From DAOTXK01 sp034430555 (lineage in GTDB: Bacteria > Chloroflexota > Anaerolineae > Aggregatilineales > Ch27), in assembly GCA_034430555.1 (NCBI GenBank), contig DAOUEM010000333.1, positions 1 through 5,653 of the forward strand: a DNA stretch of 5,653 nt. The letters are read 5' to 3'. The notes below the pieces were generated by a model, which was given only the letters and a program-made list of their open reading frames with translations, did not search any database and was not told where the DNA came from. Position numbers and translations under genes: made by a program. Below, piece after piece: positions 1 to 5,653 of this stretch (position 1 is the stretch's first letter; each line of letters opens with the position of its first letter).

Positions 1-1
1 T

Positions 2-1078
2 ATACCAGGAACAGCGCATGGTAGTAACCGCAATAGTCAACTCAAGCGCTTCAAGGCATTTCTAAAATCTCTAAACCTAGAAGCCCAAAGTGTAGGCCTT
101 GGTGAGGAGCGGCAAGTAAGAATTGTGGCTGAGACTCCAACGGCACAACGCGCAGAGGTAACCGACAAACTCAACAAACTGATTCGTGATAAACCTGATA
201 TCATCTTAGTTTATTTGCCGGATAGTGATCGTGCCTTGAGTGATGATGATCCCTTATCCCTATACAACACGGTCAAAAGCATCTGTATTGGAGAAGGCGT
301 ACCTAGCCAAGTAATCTACGAGAAAACCGTGGACAATACTTATGCGGATGACAATATCATGATGGGTATACTTGGCAAAACAGGTAATATCCCCTACGTT
401 CTTGCCGAGCCTCTTGAATATGCAGATGTTGTGGTCGGCCTTGATGTATCACGAAGAATCCGGCCCAACGCTCCCGGCACTATAAATGATGCTGCCTTAT
501 CACGGGTTTATACAAATCAAGGAGCATTATTAGGGTATGCAGCAATGGGCATGTCCGTGCAAGGTGAGATTATCCCCCAAGCTGTATTGGAAAGAATACT
601 ACCTAAGGACGAATTCGAAGGAAAGAGGGTCATTGTCCATCGCGATGGACGATTTGTAGGTGACGAACTACAAAATATCATGGATTGGGGGCATCAAATC
701 AGTGCGGAGTTTTTACCAATTGAGGTTATTAAGTCCGGCGTGGCGCGTTTTTACAAGAACAATGGCGACATTGAGCAAGTTGAGAGAGGAACCATATTTA
801 AACTTGGTAGCAACTCGGCATACTTAGTTTCCTCACAACCAATTAAAGGCAGAGATGGTCACTTCTCAACTGCCAGGCCGTTGGCTATAGTTAACCACAG
901 CCGATTGTCCATAGAACAAGCTATTCATTCTGTTATGTCGCTTACCCTGATCCACTATGGCTCAGTTCGCCCCACCCGGCTACCGGTCAGCACGCACGCC
1001 AGCGATAAAATTGCAGGTTTTTTAAGCCGAAATATCCGTCCCGGTTTAGTTAGGGGCGATGTTCCCTTCTGGCTTTAG
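2..1078 (+). CDS. ago: Prokaryotic Argonaute, C-terminal MID-PIWI half (5' end outside window)
   Basis: Argonautes are guide-loaded nucleases that bind a short 5'-phosphorylated DNA or RNA and cut complementary nucleic acid. The frame is open from base 2 to the TAG at 1076-1078, giving 358 visible residues; long pAgos are usually about 650-750, so the N, PAZ and part of the MID domain are missing. The GTG at 125 lies inside the frame and is read as an ordinary Val codon. Numbering that Val as 1, the MID domain shows Y47, K51, Q62 and K85, the classic 5'-phosphate pocket pattern. The PIWI domain shows GLDVSR (D107), QGEIIP (E148, glutamate finger), VHRDGRF (D174) and THASDK (D294), a full DEDD tetrad, so it should be catalytically active. 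It ends in PFWL, a hydrophobic C-terminus typical of pAgos. By eye its GC content is in the 40s percent and AT-ending codons are common, unlike the genes to its right, which suggests acquisition by transfer. Guide and target type cannot be read from this part. Confidence 0.93.
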   Translation: MPGTAHGSNRNSQLKRFKAFLKSLNLEAQSVGLGEERQVRIVAETPTAQRAEVTDKLNKLIRDKPDIILVYLPDSDRALSDDDPLSLYNTVKSICIGEGVPSQVIYEKTVDNTYADDNIMMGILGKTGNIPYVLAEPLEYADVVVGLDVSRRIRPNAPGTINDAALSRVYTNQGALLGYAAMGMSVQGEIIPQAVLERILPKDEFEGKRVIVHRDGRFVGDELQNIMDWGHQISAEFLPIEVIKSGVARFYKNNGDIEQVERGTIFKLGSNSAYLVSSQPIKGRDGHFSTARPLAIVNHSRLSIEQAIHSVMSLTLIHYGSVRPTRLPVSTHASDKIAGFLSRNIRPGLVRGDVPFWL

Positions 1079-1137
1079 CCCGACTCGCCCAAACGCCCCC
1101 GGCAGATTACACTATTCCCCACGCTGCCCCGTGCCCG

Positions 1138-1172
1138 CTGACTGCTGATCGCTATGTGCTGAAAGCTCACGC
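1138..1172. repeat. Degenerate 7-bp tandem repeat in the ago-sbcC spacer
   Basis: Five consecutive heptamers can be set in register: CTGACTG, CTGATCG, CTATGTG, CTGAAAG and CTCACGC. Three fit CTGANNG and all begin with CT. The array ends 3 bp before the sbcC start codon. Short heptameric repeats of this sort are known from cyanobacterial and other environmental bacterial intergenic regions; the function here is unknown. With only about five degenerate units, chance cannot be excluded. Confidence 0.45.
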
Positions 1173-1175
1173 CCC

Positions 1176-3740
1176 ATGCTGCCCGTGCGACTCACCCTGC
1201 GCAACTTCCTCGCCTACCGCGCCCCGGACCCGATCCGGTTCGAAGGGCTGCACCTGGCCTGCCTGAGCGGCCCCAACGGCGCGGGCAAATCCAGCCTGCT
1301 GGACGCCATCACCTGGGCGCTGTGGGGCCGGGCGCGCGGGCGCTCCGACCAGGACCTGATCACGCTGGGCGCGGACGAGATGGCGGTCGAGCTGGACTTC
1401 GAGCAGGAGGGCGACCTGTACCGGGTGGCCCGCCGCCGGGATCGCAAACGCCGCCAGGGGCAGCTCAGCCTGTTCATCTGGGACGAGGCGGTCAGCGGCG
1501 GCTTCAACGAGATCAGCGCGTCGTCCATGCGGGAGACGCAGGCGCGCATCGACGGGCTGCTGCGGCTGGATTACGACACCTTCGTGCACAGCGCCTTCTT
1601 GCAGCAGGGCAAAGCGGACGCCTTCACCGTCAAGACGCCGGCCCAGCGCAAAGCCATCCTGGCGGACATCCTGGGGCTGGAGTCGTGGCGCGTCTACGAG
1701 GACCGCGCCAAGAGCGAACTGCGCCAGATCGATACCGGGCTGACCAACATCGAGGGGCGCTTGCAGGAGATCGCGGAAGACCTGGCCCGCCGCCCGGTGC
1801 TGGAGCGCGACCTCAAAGAGGCGGAGATCGCCTACAACGCCGTGGAAAAACTGGTGGCCGAAGCCGACGCGCGCTACGAGGCCATCGCCGACGCGTCGAC
1901 GCAGCTCCGCACCGCCTCCGACCGGCAGGCCGACCTGGATCGCCGGCTGCGCGAATACACCGGCGACGAAGCCGCCGTCCGGGCCGAGATCGAGCGGCAG
2001 GCAGGGCGCATCGCCGAGTACCAGGGCATCATCGACGAGCGCGATTCGATTGAGACGGGCTACGCCACATTGGAAGCGGCTCGACAGGCCGACCTCAACC
2101 TCAGCGATAAATTGATGGACCTGCAAGACGCCGAGTCGCGCCGCCATACCCTGGAAAGCCAGATCGCCGAGGCGCGGGCCGCCCTGGAAGCGCAGGCCGG
2201 CGATCACCGGGGCGCCATCGAGGAATTGGAGCGGCTCACCGCCGACGCGGCGGGCATCGGCGACGACCTGGAAACAGTCGAGGGCGACATCCGGGCGCTG
2301 GAAGTGCAGGAAGCCGAGCGCGACGCCCTGCGGGAGACGGTCAGCGGCCTCAATGAAGAAGCGGCTTCGCTGCGCGGCACCAACCAGGCCCTGCGCGCCG
2401 AGATGGCGGCCATCAAAGGGCGGCTGGATACGCTCAGCGCCGCCGATCCCGAATCGGCCCTGTGCCCGACCTGCCGGCAGCCACTCTCCCCCCAGCAGCG
2501 GGCCGACCTGATCGCCGAGTACCAGGAGGAGGGTACCACGCGCGGCGACCAGTTCCGGGCCAACAGCACCCGGCTGGACGAAATTCGCGAGGCCAGCGCC
2601 GGCTACGAGGGGCAGATCGCGGCACTGACGCCGGAACTACGTAGGCTCGACCCGCTGCGCGAGCGGCTGGGCACGTTACGCGCCCGCCAGGAGGCGGCTC
2701 GCGAGGCCGACACCCGGATCACCGAGGCCCGCGCGGCCCTGAACAGCGTCGAAGCGGCGCTGGCCGCGGAGGACTTCGCCGGAGAAGCGCGCGCGCAGTT
2801 GGCCGGGCTACAGCAGGAGATCGCGGCGCTGGGTTATGACCGCTCGGCGCACGCCGCCGCCCGCGAGGACCTGGACGCCTACCGCGCCTACGAAACGCGC
2901 CAGCAGCAGCTCCAGATCGCGCTCGAGTCGCTGCCGGAGGCGCAGGGGGCGCTCAACGCCACGCATCAGCGGTTGGAACGTCTGCGCCGGGTGCGCGCCG
3001 AGGACGAGACCGCTCAGGCCGATATGACGGCGGAAGTGGAGCGGCTCAAGGCGCTGGTGGTGGAAGCCAACCGCCGCTACGACGAGGCCCGCGAACGCCG
3101 CACGGAACTCCAGGTGGCGGCGGAAAAACGCGCCCGCGCCCAGCAGGCCTTAGGCGCACTGGAAGGCGCCCGTCAGCGGCAGGAAGCGCTGCACGTCCGG
3201 CGGGACGACCTGCTGGAACGGCAGGGGGTGTACACCCAACTACGCGAGGCCTTCGGCAAAAACGGCATTCCGGCCATGATCATCGAGGCGGCCATCCCGG
3301 AGCTGGAGGACGCGGCCAACGACATCCTGACGCGCATGACCGACGGGCGGATGCAGGTGCAGTTCAGCACGCAGCGGGAGAAGGTCACCGGCGGGGTGGC
3401 CGAGACGCTGGACATCACCATCACCGACGAGGCGGGCACGCGCGATTACGCGCTGTACAGCGGCGGGGAAGCCTTCCGCATCAACTTCGCGGTGCGGATC
3501 GCGCTGAGCCGGCTGCTGGCGCAGCGGGCCGGCGCGCACCTGCGCACGCTGTTTCTGGACGAGGGCTTCGGCACGCAGGATGCCGCCGGGCGGGAGCGGC
3601 TGGTGGAGGCCATCAACGCCATTGCCGACGACTTCGACCTGATCCTGGTGATTACACACATCGACGACCTGCGCGACGCCTTCCCGGCGCGGTTGACGGT
3701 GGAGAAGACGGCCAGCGGCAGCCGCGTGCGGATCGAGTGA
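1176..3740 (+). CDS. sbcC: SbcC/Rad50-type DNA repair ATPase (SMC-like)
   Basis: This is the ATPase subunit of the SbcCD (Rad50-Mre11) complex, which holds DNA ends and hairpins and controls the nuclease partner SbcD. The 854 residues show the expected order: N-terminal ATPase lobe with Walker A GPNGAGKSS (32-40, K38), Q-loop AFLQQGK (140-146), a long Arg/Glu/Ala-rich coiled coil (about 175-425), a central zinc hook CPTC (C430, C433), the returning coiled coil (about 440-690), then ABC signature YSGGE (761-765), Walker B TLFLDE (791-796, D795/E796) with D-loop, and H-loop H828. The length is nearer archaeal Rad50 (about 880) than E. coli SbcC (about 1050). The ATG start puts the conserved LTLRNFLAYR strand at residue 6, as usual; no strong Shine-Dalgarno is seen, only a GAAAG about 10 nt upstream. 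GC content is high (about two thirds). SbcD is normally encoded directly upstream; here the Argonaute gene occupies that position. Confidence 0.96.
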   Translation: MLPVRLTLRNFLAYRAPDPIRFEGLHLACLSGPNGAGKSSLLDAITWALWGRARGRSDQDLITLGADEMAVELDFEQEGDLYRVARRRDRKRRQGQLSLFIWDEAVSGGFNEISASSMRETQARIDGLLRLDYDTFVHSAFLQQGKADAFTVKTPAQRKAILADILGLESWRVYEDRAKSELRQIDTGLTNIEGRLQEIAEDLARRPVLERDLKEAEIAYNAVEKLVAEADARYEAIADASTQLRTASDRQADLDRRLREYTGDEAAVRAEIERQAGRIAEYQGIIDERDSIETGYATLEAARQADLNLSDKLMDLQDAESRRHTLESQIAEARAALEAQAGDHRGAIEELERLTADAAGIGDDLETVEGDIRALEVQEAERDALRETVSGLNEEAASLRGTNQALRAEMAAIKGRLDTLSAADPESALCPTCRQPLSPQQRADLIAEYQEEGTTRGDQFRANSTRLDEIREASAGYEGQIAALTPELRRLDPLRERLGTLRARQEAAREADTRITEARAALNSVEAALAAEDFAGEARAQLAGLQQEIAALGYDRSAHAAAREDLDAYRAYETRQQQLQIALESLPEAQGALNATHQRLERLRRVRAEDETAQADMTAEVERLKALVVEANRRYDEARERRTELQVAAEKRARAQQALGALEGARQRQEALHVRRDDLLERQGVYTQLREAFGKNGIPAMIIEAAIPELEDAANDILTRMTDGRMQVQFSTQREKVTGGVAETLDITITDEAGTRDYALYSGGEAFRINFAVRIALSRLLAQRAGAHLRTLFLDEGFGTQDAAGRERLVEAINAIADDFDLILVITHIDDLRDAFPARLTVEKTASGSRVRIE

Positions 3741-3748
3741 CAGGGTGT

Positions 3749-3759
3749 ACATAATATGT
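3749..3759. promoter_or_regulatory. AT-rich palindrome, possible operator/-10 region of the two-gene cassette
   Basis: ACATA-A-TATGT is a perfect 11-bp palindrome with a one-base centre. Allowing one bulged T it extends to GTA and TAC on the outside (3747-3762). It sits 14 bp before the start codon at 3774 and is strikingly AT-rich between GC-rich genes. The hexamer CATAAT inside it (3750-3755) resembles a sigma-70 -10 box, but no convincing -35 box lies about 17 bp upstream. An operator overlapping the promoter would fit a self-repressed toxin-antitoxin-like unit; that role is inferred. Confidence 0.4.
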
Positions 3760-3773
3760 TACGGTTGGGTTGA

Positions 3774-4073
3774 ATGACGACGACCACCTCGAAAAACGGT
3801 GTGGTGATCCGCCTGCCGGATGAGCGTTGGACGCACATCATCGAAGAACACGGCGAACTTGCCGACCTCAAATCAGCGGGCCTTGACACAATCGCCGACC
3901 CGGAACGGATATTGGTGGGAAACAGCGGCGAGCACCTGGCGTTGAGGGCCATCGAGTCGGGCAAAAGGTTGATCGTGATTTACCGCGAGCTTGAGTCGGA
4001 TGGCTTCATCATCACAGCTTTCCTCACACGCCGGACCGGTTGGATCGAAAAGAAGAGACAGATATGGCCGTAG
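3774..4073 (+). CDS. Small DUF4258-like (RelE/BECR-type?) protein, putative toxin
   Basis: This 99-aa protein has no signal peptide or membrane segment. It reads as one compact domain: an N-terminal strand and helix VIRLPDERWTHIIEEH (11-26) with H21 and H26, a DPERILVG segment (42-49), GEHLALRAI (52-60), a core strand KRLIVIYRE (64-72), then DGFIITAFLT (77-85), R86/R87 and a C-terminal KKRQIWP. This layout recalls the DUF4258 and BECR-fold (RelE, barnase-like) RNase families, in which conserved His, Arg and Thr residues line the active site. The family assignment comes from motif pattern only. The start is the first ATG after a 33-bp gap from sbcC; the upstream GGTTG is a poor ribosome site. 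Its last 10 nt overlap the start of the DUF2283 gene, implying co-translation and a shared module, probably toxin plus antitoxin. An RNase activity is inferred, not shown. Confidence 0.75.
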   Translation: MTTTTSKNGVVIRLPDERWTHIIEEHGELADLKSAGLDTIADPERILVGNSGEHLALRAIESGKRLIVIYRELESDGFIITAFLTRRTGWIEKKRQIWP

Positions 4074-4291
4074 TCAATTTTCAGGATTTCTTGCGGTTCC
4101 TGCCGACCATAAAAGCAATACCCCAGCGAACCGTCTGGCTGTCGTACGATGTTGAGGCGGATGTGCTGTACATCAACTTCAGGAAGCCAAGCATCGCTAC
4201 TGACGGCGAGATGACGGACGAAGACGTCATTGTCCGCTATGACGGTGATGAGATCATCGGGTACACGATCCTCCACGCCAGCCAACGATAA
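4064..4291 (+). CDS. DUF2283 family small protein, putative antitoxin partner
   Basis: This 75-aa protein carries the DUF2283 signature: LSYDVEADVLYINFR (26-40), an acidic TDEDVIVRYDGDEIIGY stretch (51-67) and a terminal TILHASQR (68-75). These match the usual family pattern Y-D-x-x-x-D-x-L-Y-I...D-x-x-I-x-x-Y-D...G-x-x-I-x-x-A-S. The ATG at 4064 is preferred over the in-frame TTG at 4040, because 4064 follows a purine-rich GAAGAG at about 8 nt and gives the natural N-terminus MAVVNFQDFL. The gene overlaps the end of the preceding one by 10 nt. DUF2283 proteins are often encoded beside DUF4258-type proteins, and such pairs are regarded as possible toxin-antitoxin systems. The biochemical role of the family is not established. 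The net acidic core would suit binding to the basic partner, but that is inference. Confidence 0.85.
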   Translation: MAVVNFQDFLRFLPTIKAIPQRTVWLSYDVEADVLYINFRKPSIATDGEMTDEDVIVRYDGDEIIGYTILHASQR

Positions 4292-4295
4292 GCGG

Positions 4296-4311
4296 GGCGG
4301 AGCCTCATCCG
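4296..4311 (+). repeat. Imperfect direct repeat, copy 1
   Basis: GGCGGAGCCTCATCCG starts 4 bp after the DUF2283 stop codon and matches 14 of 16 bases with the copy at 4421-4436. GCGGA (4297-4301) and TCCGC (4308-4312) can also pair around a 6-base loop, but there is no following T-tract, so it is not called a terminator. Confidence 0.5.
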
Positions 4312-4420
4312 CACCACGCCGCATCACCCACCACCAACAGCAGCGTATAGGTCCCCATCTCGGCGACGGTGTTGGCGTCGTAGCCGCGCGCCACGAGGGT
4401 GGTCGTCCCGTGCAGTAGCA

Positions 4421-4436
4421 GGCGGAACCTCATCGG
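4421..4436 (+). repeat. Imperfect direct repeat, copy 2
   Basis: GGCGGAACCTCATCGG matches 14 of 16 bases with 4296-4311. The two copies, 125 bp apart, enclose 109 bp that carry no recognised gene. The spacing and orientation could reflect an old small insertion or duplication; nothing like a transposon end is visible beyond the repeat. Confidence 0.5.
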
Positions 4437-4450
4437 GCGGCGCTTTGCGG

Positions 4451-4456
4451 TATCAT
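4451..4456 (+). promoter_or_regulatory. Possible -10 box for the DUF89/ARMT1 gene
   Basis: TATCAT lies in the local AT-richer patch about 43 bp before the start codon, within TTTGCGGTATCATACA. It matches TATAAT at five of six positions. No good -35 box is found at the usual distance. A short palindrome CGGGT-TG-ACCCG (4460-4471) follows, where transcription would begin, and could be an operator or a minor leader hairpin. Confidence 0.3.
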
Positions 4457-4488
4457 ACACGGGTTGACCCGATGATAGCCCGGCCAAC

Positions 4489-4493
4489 AGGAG
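4489..4493 (+). promoter_or_regulatory. Ribosome binding site AGGAG for the DUF89/ARMT1 gene
   Basis: AGGAG lies 5 nt before the ATG at 4499. It is the strongest Shine-Dalgarno in the window and fixes the start of the downstream gene. Confidence 0.8.
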
Positions 4494-4498
4494 CGCTT

Positions 4499-5653
4499 AT
4501 GCCCGCCCCCGCCTTCATCCCGCCCATGATCCGCACCGACGGCAGCAATGCCTTCGCCTACAACACGATGCACGAGCGTATTCCGCGCACCTTCCGCGAG
4601 ACGCGTGACCGTCTTGGGGACGCCATCACGCCCGCCATGGCGGAGGCGGTCGAGGCGCTGGCCGACGGCATCGCCCAAAACGAGCCGATCCCGCCGCTGG
4701 CCCTACCCGCGCCCGATGCCGATGACTGGGCGGCGGCTTATGCGGATCATGCCGGGCAGACCTGGCTGAACACCGACTGGTGGTTCGCGGAGACGTACGG
4801 CTACCGCCTGCTGATCGAGGCGGTGCGCTGGTGGGAAACGGGCATCGACCCCTTCTCGCCGATCAAACGCGCGGAGATCGAAGGGGCGGCGCTGTGGAGC
4901 CTGCTGGCGCGGGCCGCCGCCATCGAGGGGGACGGCGAAAAACGGCTGCGGGCGCTGATCTTCACCGCGCTGTGGGGCAACCGCATCGACCTGAGCTATA
5001 CGCCGTCGCTGGAACACGGCATGACGGCGGGCGCGGACCACCTGCTGGCCAACGACAGCGAAACGATGCTGGCGCACCTGCTCAGTGGAACGGGCGCGGT
5101 CCACGTGGTGGCGGACAACACCGGCACCGAACTGGCGATGGACATGGCCCTGATCGACGGGCTGCTGGCAGCCGGCCACCGCGTGGTGCTGCACCTCAAG
5201 CTGCATCCGACCTTCGTCAGCGACGCCACCGTGGCCGATGCCCTCGACCTGTTGGGCCGCTTCGAGGCCCACTCGGTGGCAGCGGTTCAGGCGTTAGGGC
5301 AGCGACTGCGCCGCGCTCTGAACGACGGCCATCTACAGCTCGCCCCGGATGGCTACTGGAACAGCAGCCGCGTCCTGTGGGACCTGCCGCCGCGCCTGGA
5401 GCGGCTCTTGGCGGCGGCGCACCTGGTCATCCTCAAAGGCGACGCCAACTACCGCCGCCTGGCCGGGGACGCGCTGTGGCCGCCGGAGATCACGTTCAAA
5501 GAGGCGATTGGCTACTTCCCCGCCCCGCTGGTCACGCTGCGCACCATGAAGGGCGATACGCTGGTCGGGCTGCCGGCGGCGACCATCGCGGCGATGGATG
5601 CGCGGGAAGGGGTGGACGTGTGGCGGTCCAACGGGCGCTACGGCCTGATCCAG
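4499..5653 (+). CDS. DUF89/ARMT1-family damage-control phosphatase (3' end outside window)
   Basis: The frame is open for 385 codons to the right edge and has no stop in the window. Members of this family (human ARMT1, yeast YMR027W; DUF89 subfamily III) are Mn/Co/Ni-dependent phosphatases that remove damaged or excess sugar phosphates such as fructose-1-phosphate. The match is seen in order: GNRIDLS (160-166), the metal motif ADNTGTE (205-211; D206, N207), PTFVSD (237-242; D242, matching the third metal ligand of ARMT1), and KGDANYRRL (313-321; K313, D315, N317) followed by AGDALWP (322-328). All key residues appear present. The family is usually about 390-470 residues, and the visible end (WRSNGRYGLIQ) resembles the C-terminal strand, so only a short tail is probably missing. 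It has its own strong ribosome site and probable promoter, so it is likely transcribed independently of the upstream cassette. The true substrate in this organism cannot be told; the protein-methyltransferase activity once proposed for ARMT1 is disputed. Confidence 0.9.
   Translation, partial: MPAPAFIPPMIRTDGSNAFAYNTMHERIPRTFRETRDRLGDAITPAMAEAVEALADGIAQNEPIPPLALPAPDADDWAAAYADHAGQTWLNTDWWFAETYGYRLLIEAVRWWETGIDPFSPIKRAEIEGAALWSLLARAAAIEGDGEKRLRALIFTALWGNRIDLSYTPSLEHGMTAGADHLLANDSETMLAHLLSGTGAVHVVADNTGTELAMDMALIDGLLAAGHRVVLHLKLHPTFVSDATVADALDLLGRFEAHSVAAVQALGQRLRRALNDGHLQLAPDGYWNSSRVLWDLPPRLERLLAAAHLVILKGDANYRRLAGDALWPPEITFKEAIGYFPAPLVTLRTMKGDTLVGLPAATIAAMDAREGVDVWRSNGRYGLIQ

Noticed and set aside
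125..127. GTG as start codon of the Argonaute gene
   Set aside because: The frame is open upstream to base 2, no ribosome site precedes it, and a start here would cut into the MID domain.
1071..1080. GGCT-TT-AGCC inverted repeat over the Argonaute stop codon as a terminator
   Set aside because: The stem is only 4 bp with a 2-base centre, and no T-run follows.
1322..2053. Plus-strand 243-codon open frame inside sbcC
   Set aside because: It is an out-of-frame Gly/Arg/Pro-rich translation typical of GC-rich shadow frames.
1167..2207. Long antisense open frame opposite sbcC (346 codons)
   Set aside because: It lies opposite the clear Walker A and coiled-coil coding region. High GC makes such shadow frames common, and its translation shows no recognisable domain.
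4040..4063. TTG at 4040 as an upstream start for the DUF2283 gene
   Set aside because: It would add eight residues (MDRKEETD) with no family support. The ATG at 4064 has a purine-rich site at the right distance.
4297..4312. Hairpin after the DUF2283 stop codon as an intrinsic terminator
   Set aside because: Only 5 bp of stem and no T-tract follow, so it was not called.
4305..4487. Minus-strand 60-codon open frame in the spacer before the DUF89 gene
   Set aside because: No ribosome site, a TTG start and no firm homology; it crosses the likely promoter of the plus-strand gene. It is kept only as a possible remnant in the findings.
4703..5272. Antisense open frame opposite the DUF89/ARMT1 gene (189 codons)
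   Set aside because: It lies opposite the conserved GNR and DNTGTE coding region and has no recognisable domain.

Overview
This window looks like a piece of a GC-rich bacterial chromosome, most plausibly a member of the Chloroflexota or a similar environmental lineage. That is an inference from the Rad50-type SbcC, the DUF4258-like/DUF2283 pair and the DUF89/ARMT1 protein; no sequence search was possible. All five supported protein genes lie on the + strand. Both end genes are cut by the window edges. No rRNA, tRNA, CRISPR array or transposase was seen.

Region 1 (1-1078) is the C-terminal half of a prokaryotic Argonaute (MID and PIWI domains). The reading frame is open to the left edge, so the gene starts outside the window. 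The MID 5'-phosphate pocket pattern (Y, K, Q, K) and the whole PIWI catalytic tetrad (D, E, D, D) can be read, so a slicing-competent long-type pAgo is expected. This gene is visibly AT-richer than everything to its right.

Region 2 (1079-3740) is a short spacer that contains a degenerate 7-bp tandem repeat, followed by a complete sbcC/rad50-like gene with Walker A, Q-loop, zinc hook, ABC signature, Walker B and H-loop. Its usual partner sbcD (mre11-like nuclease) is not directly upstream in this window; the Argonaute gene is there instead.

Region 3 (3741-4291) is a tight two-gene cassette: a 99-aa DUF4258-like small protein and a 75-aa DUF2283 protein, overlapping by 10 nt. It resembles a toxin-antitoxin module and has an AT-rich palindrome just upstream that could be its operator.

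Region 4 (4292-4498) is a 207-bp non-coding stretch with an imperfect 16-bp direct repeat and a probable promoter or leader. Region 5 (4499-5653) is a DUF89/ARMT1-family metal-dependent damage-control phosphatase, complete except for its extreme C-terminus.

Together, a nucleic-acid-guided nuclease, a DNA-end-processing ATPase and a TA-like cassette lie within about 4.3 kb. This is compatible with an accessory or defence-type insertion beside housekeeping genes. The most interesting question is whether the Argonaute and the SbcC ATPase work together or are neighbours only by insertion.
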